Positions 24,115-33,047 of a stretch of 64,000 bases of DNA are shown piece by piece. Origin of the DNA: an uncultured Bacteroides sp. (GTDB taxonomy: Bacteria; Bacteroidota; Bacteroidia; Bacteroidales; Bacteroidaceae). The position numbers and the translations under genes are program-made. The stretch is from positions 1-64,000 of the forward strand of contig NZ_CAUFUE010000007.1 in NCBI RefSeq assembly GCF_959029255.1, in the 5' to 3' direction. The stretch's first letter is position 1. Each line of letters opens with the position of its first letter. Below the pieces are notes generated by a model. It ran no database searches. It saw only the letters and a list, made by a program, of their open reading frames with translations, and was not told the DNA's origin.

Positions 24115-25251
24115 TCAACAACTGATAGTCCTACGTTCGGCAATGGAAGTTTTAGACCAGGGAGTAACAGAAGTCCAAAAAGCAAGGTCATGTAAAGTCG
24201 CCGGATAAGAAGACACCCCTTTCATATCTTCCTCCAACGCTTTGAGCATAATATAATCCATACCCCGGTGATGGGTATCCTGAGCCAAAGCATCCTTCCC
24301 CCACTGCCGCCAATATCTGTGTTCATATCGCCCTATATAAGCGGCATCCGTTTCCCAAGTCTCTTCAGGACTGCTTCCTTCGATATAAATCCGCCGGCAA
24401 TCACCCTGCCAGATACCTTTGGTTCCCTGTATCTCAAAATCCAGGCTGCGGGGACGAGGCAGAGTAGTGTCGTGAGTCAATGATATAAGAACCCCTTTTT
24501 CCGTTTCCATCTGAGTAGAGATAATATCGCCCATTGTTATTTGCACCCCGGTGTCGCCCCCCAGTTCCTTTATGCGGTGCAGCATGCCTGCGGGCATGGA
24601 AGCAAAAGACGTGAGATACTTCACCCGGTCCGTACGGTTAATGCCCGCAATCATACAGAGAGGGGCCAAGCCATGTGTGGGATAAATATCCCCATTGTCG
24701 TGCTGATAAAATTTACTCCGCCAGATGCTTTCCGTTTTATCACGGTTACCGATATTCCCGGCATCGTCCAGTAACAAGGAACGCAAATCGTGGCGGTATC
24801 CTCCACGCATATATACGACCTCTCCCAGCACCCCATCCGCCACCATATCGTGGACAGCCAGGATTTCCCGTAGGAACAATGTATTTTCCAAAGGATAGAC
24901 ACGGCAGTTCCGCTGTTCCGCCAAAGTTATCAAAGGCTGGTATTCGTTGAGATAAAGTCCTCCTTTTATTTCCAGAGCCACATGGCATCCTCTCTCCACA
25001 CACTGCATGGCATGATATATATGGCATTGCCACGGAGAAGCGATAAACACCAATTCCGGTTTATGCCGCTCGAGCATGTTCAGATAATCTTCTTCTCCAT
25101 CGTTGTAGCAAGCAATACCGGGAATACCCACATCCGGAATACCGGGGTCGGCGACCGCTACGACCTCAAAAAAAGGATTCTGTTGTAACAATCGCAACAA
25201 TTGCATCCCCCGATATCCTGCACCGATAAAAGCAGTACCTATTTTCTCCAT
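24115..25251 (-). CDS. Gfo/Idh/MocA family NAD(P)-dependent oxidoreductase
   Basis: The 378-residue protein starts with a Rossmann fold (AFIGAGYRGMQLLRLLQQ) and has the two-domain layout of sugar dehydrogenases and NAD-dependent glycosidases. Where the family usually has EKP, this one reads HVALEIKGG, so the catalytic Lys is not at its usual position. No signal peptide is present, so it probably acts in the cytoplasm on an imported sugar. It is the last gene of the GH31-sigma-FecR operon, 4 bases after fecR. Confidence 0.85.
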   Translation of the reverse strand: MEKIGTAFIGAGYRGMQLLRLLQQNPFFEVVAVADPGIPDVGIPGIACYNDGEEDYLNMLERHKPELVFIASPWQCHIYHAMQCVERGCHVALEIKGGLYLNEYQPLITLAEQRNCRVYPLENTLFLREILAVHDMVADGVLGEVVYMRGGYRHDLRSLLLDDAGNIGNRDKTESIWRSKFYQHDNGDIYPTHGLAPLCMIAGINRTDRVKYLTSFASMPAGMLHRIKELGGDTGVQITMGDIISTQMETEKGVLISLTHDTTLPRPRSLDFEIQGTKGIWQGDCRRIYIEGSSPEETWETDAAYIGRYEHRYWRQWGKDALAQDTHHRGMDYIMLKALEEDMKGVSSYPATLHDLAFWTSVTPWSKTSIAERRTISC

Positions 25252-25255
25252 TCTT

Positions 25256-26254
25256 TTATTTCCCTATTTTAACAACTTTACGGTTCACGTCTATGTGATA
25301 GGACAACTGTGGCGTGATGCTGTCCAACGCGGCAAGAAATTCATTCAGACTCTCGTCACGCAACGTAGCTTTGTAGCTCATTTTCCTGAATTCAGAAGCA
25401 ATATCAAACACATATCCGAAGTGTCTTGAAAGTTCCTCTTTCTTTTCCTCCAAAGTATTACCTTCAAAAATAATCTCCTTATGTTTCCAGGCATATATAT
25501 TCTTCAATGAGCGCAACTCCACCCGGTAGGTTCCTGACGAATTATCATAAACAAAACTCTCTCCCGGCTTGAGAAACATATTCTTACTACTTCCCGGCAC
25601 GCCGATTTCCACTTTACCGTGTTTCAAGGTAACAACCTCTTCCGGGTCATTCCTATAAGCCATGACATTGAAGTTCGTACCCAGCACACGCACATCATAT
25701 CTGCGGGTATGTACATAAAACGGGCGGTCTTCCTTATGAACCACATCAAAAATAGCTTCTCCTTCCAAACTTACATCACGCGTATTATTCCACTCTTCCA
25801 GGGAATAGGTCAGCCTAGAGCAAGCATTCAATAATACGGTCGTACCGTCCGGCAGCACGGTCTTGGCTTGTTGCCCAATTTCCGTCTCTAAAGTCACCAA
25901 CCCTCGCGGAGCATTCAGTTTTGTATAAACCCAACCGGTTGTCCAGCCGACAAAAATACAAAAAACAACAATAGCCGCATACGAAACCGCACGTTTCAAT
26001 ATCCGATATTTATCAAAAGGGGCGGGTTTGTCAGTCCAGCCCAACCTTTCAGAAAGTTTCTTCCACTCCTGTTCGGTATCCGCCTCTTTTTTATCTTTCT
26101 CATAATTCAGATACAGATAAGAATCCTTCAAAGAAAAAAGCAAATCCCGGTTATCCTTATTTTCACGCACCCATGCCACCAACCGGCGTGTTTCCTCTTC
26201 CGTGAGTTCACCTTTCAGATATTTTATAAAGTAATCTTCATTGATAGTAACCAT
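25256..26254 (-). CDS. FecR family anti-sigma factor
   Basis: The 332-residue protein has a cytoplasmic N-terminal part (residues 1-85), one membrane span (~89-110) and a periplasmic FecR domain (LETEIGQQAKTVLPDGTTVLLNACSRLTY; GEAIFDVVHKEDRPFYVHT) with a DUF4974 C-terminal domain. It should hold the ECF sigma factor inactive until SusC with its STN domain signals substrate binding. It follows the sigma gene by 7 bases. Confidence 0.93.
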   Translation of the reverse strand: MVTINEDYFIKYLKGELTEEETRRLVAWVRENKDNRDLLFSLKDSYLYLNYEKDKKEADTEQEWKKLSERLGWTDKPAPFDKYRILKRAVSYAAIVVFCIFVGWTTGWVYTKLNAPRGLVTLETEIGQQAKTVLPDGTTVLLNACSRLTYSLEEWNNTRDVSLEGEAIFDVVHKEDRPFYVHTRRYDVRVLGTNFNVMAYRNDPEEVVTLKHGKVEIGVPGSSKNMFLKPGESFVYDNSSGTYRVELRSLKNIYAWKHKEIIFEGNTLEEKKEELSRHFGYVFDIASEFRKMSYKATLRDESLNEFLAALDSITPQLSYHIDVNRKVVKIGK

Positions 26255-26261
26255 GTTCGTT

Positions 26262-26858
26262 TCATTTTAGTAAGTTCTTAAACACCAGGAGCGCCAATAT
26301 GGGAAGGTAATCTTGCATGGACTTCTTGATTTGTTTCAATCCCCGGTACAGTTGATTTTCAACCGTACGGACAGACAGGTTCAGGGCAACGGCAATCTCT
26401 TCGCTGCGCATGCCGTCATTCCGATTCATCCGAAAGATATTCCGGCACTGTTTCGGTAATTTTCCAAGCGCTTCCTGATATTTTTCACTCAGTTCCTCAA
26501 AATACAAGTCATTCAGGATGTTGGTCTCCGGTGTATGATAAGAAAGTTCCAACTCCTGCAAAGCCACTTCATTCATATTCGAGAAGTTATTGAGCAGCGC
26601 ATCGCGGCGGATTTGTTTGAGGCAAAGATGCTTCATGATACGGAACAGATAAACGCTCATCGCCTCCGGGGCGTTGATTTGTGTACGGTGTTCCCAGAAG
26701 GCGATAAAGCATTCCTGGACTAAGTCTTTCGCCTTGTCGCCGTCATGCAAGATTCCTTTACAGAAAACATACATTTTAGGATGATACTTCTTGTATAACC
26801 ATTCAAAAGAAGCGACGTCCCCTTGTTGTATCTTAGAGAAAAGCGCGTGTTCTTCCAT
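26262..26858 (-). CDS. ECF RNA polymerase sigma factor
   Basis: The 198-residue protein has sigma region 2 (FEWLYKKYHPKMYVFCKGI, DLVQECFIAFWEHR) and region 4 (LPKQCRNIFRMNRNDGMRSEEIAVALNLSVRTVENQLYRGLKQI). It belongs to the ECF group paired with FecR in Bacteroides polysaccharide loci and probably activates the SusC operon at 14575. It lies 15 bases after the GH31 gene. Confidence 0.93.
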   Translation of the reverse strand: MEEHALFSKIQQGDVASFEWLYKKYHPKMYVFCKGILHDGDKAKDLVQECFIAFWEHRTQINAPEAMSVYLFRIMKHLCLKQIRRDALLNNFSNMNEVALQELELSYHTPETNILNDLYFEELSEKYQEALGKLPKQCRNIFRMNRNDGMRSEEIAVALNLSVRTVENQLYRGLKQIKKSMQDYLPILALLVFKNLLK

Positions 26859-26873
26859 ACTTCATGGAAATAA

Positions 26874-28460
26874 TTATTTAATCCGTTCAAAATAAGGCAG
26901 ACGCTCCAACGGAACTTCAATTTCCAAGGTTTTCGGTCCCCGGAATTTCTTTCCCATATCGTCGCGCCACACACCTTTAGGAAGTTTCACTTCCCTATGA
27001 GTGCCTTTCACCACCATCGGAGCTATTAAATATTTATCGCCCAGCATAAACTCATCGTGGCAGCCTTCAAACCCTTGATGGGGAAAACTGTATTCCAGAT
27101 GTCTCACAATAGGCTCTCCTGTGCGGGAAGCATGAACTGCCGTTTCCAGTATATACGCTCCCATCTGTTCGTGAAATCGGGCAAACTTGCAACAGATATC
27201 CAGATGTCTCTTATCGAGGATGCGCCAGGGCGCTACCGAAAACTGCATCATCGGCATCAACGCGTGTATCTGGCAGGAACGTACAATGAGCTCCTGGTCG
27301 AAGCTACCGGTATCGATATTAAGAAAAGAGCTGAACTCTCCCCCGCCAATCATATCGGGACAAGCGTATGCATGCCCCAGCAACCCTGCCGCCAGCATAT
27401 CGGGTATCAGCAGGGAAGAGGAATTCCAAGAATAGGATTTATCACCCAAACGCTGTACCAGCGCCTGACCTCCGAGCTTAAATGATGTGCGGTATTCATT
27501 GTATGGGAATTTAAGCCCCAGTTCCGCCCATTTCTGCGAGAAAGTACAGGCATTGGCTGCCGGGTCATGGAAGGCATACTCTCCGGTAAAGTGAACCACA
27601 TCTCCGGCATCAAATTTAAAACCGTCAACGCCATATTTCTTTTGCGCGCCGCGCAGTTGTTCTTCCAGATAAGAAGCGGCCTCCGGATTTGTCAGGTCAT
27701 AGCAGGCGCTCACTCCGTTCCACCAATCAATCATTGCCGGAGCATTATCACTCTTCCTTTTCACCAAATATCCCTTCTCTGCCAGTAAGCGGTACTCCGG
27801 GCTATCAGGTGAGACAAAGGGACAAATCCACAGCATCACTTTAAAGCCCTGCTCATGCAAGCGTGCAATCATTCCCGCCGGGTCGGGAAATTTATCAGGT
27901 TTAAACTCAAAATTGCCGTAATATTTCTGCCAGTTATCATCTATCATAAAGATGCCTGTGGGAAAGCCGTTTGCCAATACATCCCGGGCATATTTCTCTA
28001 CATCAGCCTGATTTTGATTATACATCAGCTCAATCCATGTATTATACTGTGGTTTGGAGAAGAATATATCTTCGGGTATCTTTCCCGAAGGTGGGAAATA
28101 AGCGGCAGAAGCGGCAAGATAAGCGTCCTTCAACGTCGTTCCGGCAGAAACCGCACCCAGTTCTGTATAATCGGAACGGAGGAGTAATGTATCATTGCGC
28201 AACCGGAAAGAAAAAGGCTGTTCGCTCCAGACGTAACGCCCTTCTGAAGATAACAGTAACGGAACAATCTGGTTATTCAGATTTACCTTGCCCAAGTCAT
28301 ACCATTCCGTCGTCGATGCAAAAGGCATACGGCTGCCCAATGCAACCAATCCTCCCCACCATTTTTCACCATTCAGAGGCGCCACAGTCGTTTCGTACCT
28401 CTGTGCCATCACTGAAAACGCCGAATATAAAGCCCAAACAAATAAAAATACTCTTTTCAT
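26874..28460 (-). CDS. Glycoside hydrolase family 31 enzyme, secreted
   Basis: The 528-residue product has a Sec signal peptide (cleavage after VMAQ) and a GH31 catalytic barrel. The nucleophile is probably Asp284 in GVDGFKFDAGD; TGIFMIDDNWQ and KVMLWICPFVSPDS are barrel strands, and Asp in ACPDMIGGGEFS is a candidate acid/base. The sequence is closer to the MYORG-like subset than to the large starch alpha-glucosidases and lacks their long N-terminal domain. It would release alpha-linked hexose or xylose in the periplasm. It heads the four-gene minus-strand operon. Confidence 0.88.
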   Translation of the reverse strand: MKRVFLFVWALYSAFSVMAQRYETTVAPLNGEKWWGGLVALGSRMPFASTTEWYDLGKVNLNNQIVPLLLSSEGRYVWSEQPFSFRLRNDTLLLRSDYTELGAVSAGTTLKDAYLAASAAYFPPSGKIPEDIFFSKPQYNTWIELMYNQNQADVEKYARDVLANGFPTGIFMIDDNWQKYYGNFEFKPDKFPDPAGMIARLHEQGFKVMLWICPFVSPDSPEYRLLAEKGYLVKRKSDNAPAMIDWWNGVSACYDLTNPEAASYLEEQLRGAQKKYGVDGFKFDAGDVVHFTGEYAFHDPAANACTFSQKWAELGLKFPYNEYRTSFKLGGQALVQRLGDKSYSWNSSSLLIPDMLAAGLLGHAYACPDMIGGGEFSSFLNIDTGSFDQELIVRSCQIHALMPMMQFSVAPWRILDKRHLDICCKFARFHEQMGAYILETAVHASRTGEPIVRHLEYSFPHQGFEGCHDEFMLGDKYLIAPMVVKGTHREVKLPKGVWRDDMGKKFRGPKTLEIEVPLERLPYFERIK

Positions 28461-28587
28461 GTAGGTTTCAATTTAAGATTAGTGTTTTTCTTATATATTC
28501 ATAAGGAGATTGTTTATAATTAAAATACTCACTGCAATATTAGAAATAAAATAATAATTAACAATAAGAAGCGTGCACTTTATTTTC

Positions 28588-28595
28588 TATCTTTG
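28588..28595 (+). promoter_or_regulatory. -7 box (TATCTTTG) of the Nudix gene
   Basis: TATCTTTG lies 31 bases upstream of the ATG at 28627 and fits TAnnTTTG. Confidence 0.55.
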
Positions 28596-28626
28596 CCGTC
28601 AACGAAAACTTAAACGCTGAAAAATC

Positions 28627-29160
28627 ATGGAACATCCTCTTTTTCAATTCCAATATTGTCCGAAATGCGGTTCAAAGCATTTCGAGGTCCATAATGAAAA
28701 ATCAAAGCAATGCGCCGACTGCGGCTTCGTTTATTATTTCAATCCTTCGGCTGCCACGGTAGCACTGATTTTAAATGAGCGGAAGGAACTGTTAGTGTGC
28801 CGACGCGCCAAAGACCCCGCTAAGGGGACGCTCGACCTTCCAGGAGGCTTCATCGATATGGCAGAAACAGGCGAGGAAGGCGTGACGCGTGAAGTGAAGG
28901 AAGAAACGGGTATGGAAGTTATCAAAGCGGAATACCTGTTTTCATTACCGAATATTTATATCTATTCAGGCTTCCCCGTACACACACTGGATATGTTTTA
29001 CCGTTGCACGGTGGCAGATACCTTGCACTTGAAAGCAATGGACGATGCCGCCGATGCTTTCTTCATACCTCTGAAAGAAATAAATACTGCGGAATTCGGC
29101 TTGGGGTCTATCCGTAAAGGATTGGAAAAAGCGCTGAATGAGGGGCTTATCCATCCCTGA
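28627..29160 (+). CDS. Nudix hydrolase with zinc ribbon
   Basis: The 177-residue protein has an N-terminal zinc ribbon (CPKCG and CADCG, residues ~12-36) and a complete Nudix box, G-x5-E-x7-REVKEETG, at ~residues 76-98. Zinc-ribbon Nudix proteins include NADH pyrophosphatase (NudC) types; the usual SQPWPFPxS motif of NudC is absent, so the substrate stays open. The gene is monocistronic. Confidence 0.9.
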   Translation: MEHPLFQFQYCPKCGSKHFEVHNEKSKQCADCGFVYYFNPSAATVALILNERKELLVCRRAKDPAKGTLDLPGGFIDMAETGEEGVTREVKEETGMEVIKAEYLFSLPNIYIYSGFPVHTLDMFYRCTVADTLHLKAMDDAADAFFIPLKEINTAEFGLGSIRKGLEKALNEGLIHP

Positions 29161-29207
29161 GAAATATTTCAAGGGTCGCCCGACATTTGAATAGTTTTAT
29201 AAATGGA

Positions 29208-29572
29208 AATTTACCGGCGTAGCGCCGGAACAAAGTTTCCCTTCGGATGATGGCGCAACTGATATAAATGCAACTGGTGATTTTTCTTTCACCACAGAGG
29301 ACACAGAGGTCACAGAGGTTTTAATTTTTTCGACGCGGATTTAGCGGATTAAGCGGATTTTAATTTTTCAGACGCAGATGACACAGATGACGCAGATTCT
29401 TTTAGTAGTAGCAACAAAGTAAAAAATCAACTTAATCAGCTTAATCCGCTAAATCCGCGTCGAAAAAATCAAAGACACAGCGCAGCCTTAAAATCTGCGT
29501 CATCTGCGTCATCCGCGTCTGAAAATACCCCATCCGAAAGGAAAACCTGCTCCGGCGCTACGCCGGTAAATT
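29208..29572. repeat. Compound inverted-repeat element of about 365 bp
   Basis: Three perfect inverted repeats are present: 22 bp (29208-29229/29551-29572), 30 bp (29325-29354/29439-29468) and 34 bp with two internal mismatches at most (29365-29398/29492-29525). The last two are interleaved rather than nested, so both stems could form together only as a pseudoknot. The words GCGGATT and GACGCAGAT recur within the arms. No transposase or terminal target duplication is visible. Confidence 0.75.
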
Positions 29573-29689
29573 ATCATTTAACTACTCATTTGCCGGATGA
29601 AACCATTTAAAACACATCTGAGATATAACTCAACCGTATCCGGTTCTTACTAAATCCATAGATTCTCCATAGCATCTCCAATGCTTAGG

Positions 29690-29733
29690 ATTGGACTTGC
29701 ATTGGACTTGTATTGGACTTGCATTGGACTTGC
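29690..29733. repeat. 11-bp tandem repeat, four copies
   Basis: ATTGGACTTGC is repeated at 29690, 29701, 29712 and 29723 with one base change (final T in copy 2). Confidence 0.9.
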
Positions 29734-29807
29734 TACGGACCGGGTAGGTATCAGACCGGGAAAAGAAGCCGCATATCTTTGTCCCAAAATAGATTATTAT
29801 TAAAACG

Positions 29808-29890
29808 CGGATTAACGCAGATTTTCGCAAAACATATCTTTTCAGAGACAGCGCAACCTTCATAATCTGCGAAAATCCGCGTTAATCTGC
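29808..29890. repeat. Imperfect 23-bp inverted repeat
   Basis: 29808-29830 pairs with 29868-29890 with two mismatches; the arms contain GCGGATTAACGCAGATT, related in wording to the compound element upstream. Confidence 0.7.
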
Positions 29891-29963
29891 ATTTCAACAC
29901 CCCCCATTCAAAACAGATTCTTAAAAAGAACAAACAAATGAAACGAAATTCGGTCAAAACCTG

Positions 29964-29971
29964 TATTTTTG
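29964..29971 (+). promoter_or_regulatory. -7 box (TATTTTTG) of the TPR/barrel operon
   Basis: TATTTTTG lies 25 bases before the ATG at 29997 and matches TAnnTTTG. Confidence 0.55.
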
Positions 29972-29996
29972 TGAAATACTCATTATATAGCAGAAG

Positions 29997-32900
29997 ATGA
30001 AACATAAAATTTCCCGAATACTTTGCACGGCACTTTGCTGTGTACCCCTGCTCGCCGCCGCCCAGACAAGCGAGAAAACAACTTCTCCCCAAAGACTTTA
30101 CCGGGAAGGACAATTCCTGTTCCGGCAGAAAGCATATTCAGCCGCCATCTCACCGCTACAGGCATTTGTGAAACAAATGGATGCTGAAGGAAAACCTTTG
30201 TCCGCCACCGGAGAAAGGGAAGAAGCGGAATACATGCTGGTATGCGCCGAATATGAACTGAGAAGCCCGCAAAGCATAGAACTTCTTCGCGAATATCTGG
30301 AGAACTATCCCGATACACCCCACGCCAACCGCATTTATGCCCTCATCGCATCCGCCTATTTCTTTGAAGGAAAATACGACAATGCACTGGCAATGTTCAA
30401 TGCCGCCCGGCTGGACCTGCTGGGCGATGAGGAGAGAAATGACATGACTTACCGCATGGCGACCTGTTATCTGAAAACCGGCAATGTGAAAGAAGCTGCC
30501 ATCTGGTTTGAAACCCTGCGCAGCACCAGCCGCAAATATGCAGCGGACTGCACCTACTATCTTTCTTACATCCGCTACACCCAGCAACGATATGACGATG
30601 CCCTCAGCGGATTCCTGTCTTTGCAGGACAATCCTAAGTACAAAGCGCTGGCGCCTTACTACATCGCCGAAATTTACCTCATAAAAAAGAACTATGATAA
30701 AGCCGAAATCGTAGCGCAGAATTACCTGTCGGCTTTCCCCAATCATACATACACCGGAGAGATGTACCGTATACAAGGTACGGCTGATTACCATTTCGGC
30801 AAGTACCATGAAGCCATCAAAGCTTTTGAAAAATACCTGGAAAACGATGCGGAAGCAACCCACAGAAGAGACGCGCTTTACATGCTGGGAATGTCATGCT
30901 ATCAGACCGGAGTATACACCCAAGTACCTGTCATCCTGGGTGAAGTGACTACCGAAAAAGATGCCCTGACACAGAATGCGTGGCTACATATAGGACTGGC
31001 ATACCTGCAATTGTCCGACAAGAACAAGGCACGCATGGCATTTGAACAGGCCGCCGCTTCCGATGCCGATTTAAAAATCAAGGAGCAGGCCGCCTATAAC
31101 TATGCGCTCTGCATACACGAAACCTCTTATTCCGCTTTCGGTGAGTCGGTTACGGTCTTTGAAAAGTTCCTGAACGAATTCCCCCATTCGCAGTACGCCG
31201 ACAAAGTCAGCGATTATCTGGTGGAGGTGTATATGAATACCCGCAGCTATGACGCAGCTTTGAAATCCATCGAGCGCATCACGCGTCCCAGCAGGGCCAT
31301 CCTGGAAGCCAAACAAAAAATCCTGTTCCAACTCGGCACACAGGCTTTCGCCAATACACAGTTTGAACAGGCCATCCAATTTTTCAGCCAGAGCATCGCG
31401 CTGGGACAATATAACCTCCAGACCAAAGCCGACGCCCTTTATTGGCGGGGCGAATCATACTACCGCTTGAGCCGTATGCAGGAGGCTGCCCGCAACTTCA
31501 ACGACTACCTGGCAATCACCCCTCAAAAGAATACGGAAATGTTTGCACTGGCCTATTATAACCTGGCATACATCGCTTTCCACAAGAAAGAATATACTAC
31601 CGCGCAAGACCGTTTCCTTAAATTCGTACAACTGGAGAAAGGTGAAAACTCCACATTGCTTGCCGATGCCTACAACCGCATCGGTGACTGCTACCTGCAC
31701 GTGCGCCGTTTCGATGAAGCCAAGCAATATTATACCCGTGCCGAAAATCTGGGGACGCCTGCGGGCGATTATTCCTATTACCAGTTGGCGCTGGTAGCGG
31801 GTTTGCAAAAGGACTATGACGGAAAAGTGGCTCTATTGAACCGCTTGGCAAGTAAATATCCCAATTCGCCGTACGCAGTAAATGCGCTTTACGAAAAAGG
31901 GCGTTCGTACGTGCAGGGCAATAGCAACAGCCAGGCGATTGCTACGTTCCGCGAATTACTGAGCAAATATCCCGAAAGTCCCGTCAGCCGGAAGGCAGCT
32001 ACCGAAATCGGCCTGCTATACTATCAGAATGACGACTATGACCGGGCGATTGAAGCATACAAACATGTCATCACCCAATATCCGGGCAGCGAAGAAGCAC
32101 GCCTTGCCATGCGTGACTTGAAATCGATTTATGTGGATGCCAACCGTGTGGACGAGTTTGCGGCGCTTGCCGCGCAAATGCCGGGAGAGATACGCTTCGA
32201 GCCCAGCGAACAGGATTCACTGACCTACATCGCCGCCGAGAAAGTGTACATGAAAGGCGAAATACCCCCTGCAAAGACAAGCTTCACCCGCTACTTGCAG
32301 AGCTATCCCGGCGGCGCATTCAGCCTGAACGCCCACTATTACTTATGTCTCATCAGCAAAGACCAGAAGGATGAAGAAGGTGTATTGGAGCATGCCGGGA
32401 AGTTACTTGAGTATCCCGACAGTCCTTATTCCGAAGAAGCCTTGCTGATGCGGGGAGAGGTGTTGTTCAACCGCAAGCAATATGAACAGGCGATTGCCGA
32501 CTACAAACAGTTGCAAGCCCGCGCCGCCACTGCGGAGCGTCGGCAATTGGGAGCTACCGGCGTATTGCGCTGCGCCGCGCTGTTGAAGGACGACGTAGAA
32601 GTGATACAGGCCGCCACCGCCTTACTCGCCGAAGCAAAGCTGACCCCTGAATTGGGCAACGAAGCATTGTACTATCGCGCCAAAGCCTATCTGAACCAAA
32701 AGGCGGTGAAGAAAGCGATGGACGACTTGAAGGTGTTGTCAAAAGACACCCGTACGCTGTATGGCGCGGAAGCTAAATACTTGCTGGCACAGCAACTGTA
32801 CAATGCCGGTGAGCAGGCTGCGGCAGAAAAAGAGATACTCAACTTCATCGACCAGAGCACCCCACATGCCTATTGGCTGGCACGCAGCTTCATACTGTTG

Positions 32901-33029
32901 TCCGATGTGTACGTGGCAATGGACAAAAAGCTGGACGCACGCCAATATTTATTGAGTTTGCAGCAAAACTACCAGGCTGACGATGATATTGCAGCCATGA
33001 TTAACGAACGGCTGGAAAAGTTGAAATAA
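29997..33029 (+). CDS. Large secreted TPR-repeat protein
   Basis: The 1010-residue product has a Sec signal peptide (cleavage after LAAAQ) and then consists almost entirely of tetratricopeptide repeats (for example YREGQFLFRQKAYSAAIS, DALYWRGESYYRLSRMQEAARNF, AVNALYEKGRSYVQGNSNSQAIATF). TPR solenoids in the periplasm usually scaffold envelope assembly, as with BamD or YbgF. The barrel gene follows after 18 bases, so the two probably act together at the outer membrane; the cargo is unknown. Confidence 0.85.
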   Translation: MKHKISRILCTALCCVPLLAAAQTSEKTTSPQRLYREGQFLFRQKAYSAAISPLQAFVKQMDAEGKPLSATGEREEAEYMLVCAEYELRSPQSIELLREYLENYPDTPHANRIYALIASAYFFEGKYDNALAMFNAARLDLLGDEERNDMTYRMATCYLKTGNVKEAAIWFETLRSTSRKYAADCTYYLSYIRYTQQRYDDALSGFLSLQDNPKYKALAPYYIAEIYLIKKNYDKAEIVAQNYLSAFPNHTYTGEMYRIQGTADYHFGKYHEAIKAFEKYLENDAEATHRRDALYMLGMSCYQTGVYTQVPVILGEVTTEKDALTQNAWLHIGLAYLQLSDKNKARMAFEQAAASDADLKIKEQAAYNYALCIHETSYSAFGESVTVFEKFLNEFPHSQYADKVSDYLVEVYMNTRSYDAALKSIERITRPSRAILEAKQKILFQLGTQAFANTQFEQAIQFFSQSIALGQYNLQTKADALYWRGESYYRLSRMQEAARNFNDYLAITPQKNTEMFALAYYNLAYIAFHKKEYTTAQDRFLKFVQLEKGENSTLLADAYNRIGDCYLHVRRFDEAKQYYTRAENLGTPAGDYSYYQLALVAGLQKDYDGKVALLNRLASKYPNSPYAVNALYEKGRSYVQGNSNSQAIATFRELLSKYPESPVSRKAATEIGLLYYQNDDYDRAIEAYKHVITQYPGSEEARLAMRDLKSIYVDANRVDEFAALAAQMPGEIRFEPSEQDSLTYIAAEKVYMKGEIPPAKTSFTRYLQSYPGGAFSLNAHYYLCLISKDQKDEEGVLEHAGKLLEYPDSPYSEEALLMRGEVLFNRKQYEQAIADYKQLQARAATAERRQLGATGVLRCAALLKDDVEVIQAATALLAEAKLTPELGNEALYYRAKAYLNQKAVKKAMDDLKVLSKDTRTLYGAEAKYLLAQQLYNAGEQAAAEKEILNFIDQSTPHAYWLARSFILLSDVYVAMDKKLDARQYLLSLQQNYQADDDIAAMINERLEKLK

Positions 33030-33047
33030 TTCAAACATTTGATGATT

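Larger units (their letters stand above)
29161..29996. other. Gene-free region rich in inverted and tandem repeats
   Basis: About 835 bases with no credible gene. It contains an outer 22-bp inverted repeat (29208-29229 with 29551-29572), two interleaved perfect inverted repeats inside it, an 11-bp tandem repeat at 29690-29733 and a further imperfect inverted repeat (29808-29830 with 29868-29890). Minus-strand frames in the region start or end inside repeats and are not credible. Confidence 0.7.

Noticed and set aside
29161..29996. Insertion sequence
   Set aside because: There are inverted repeats but no transposase frame and no clear target duplication.
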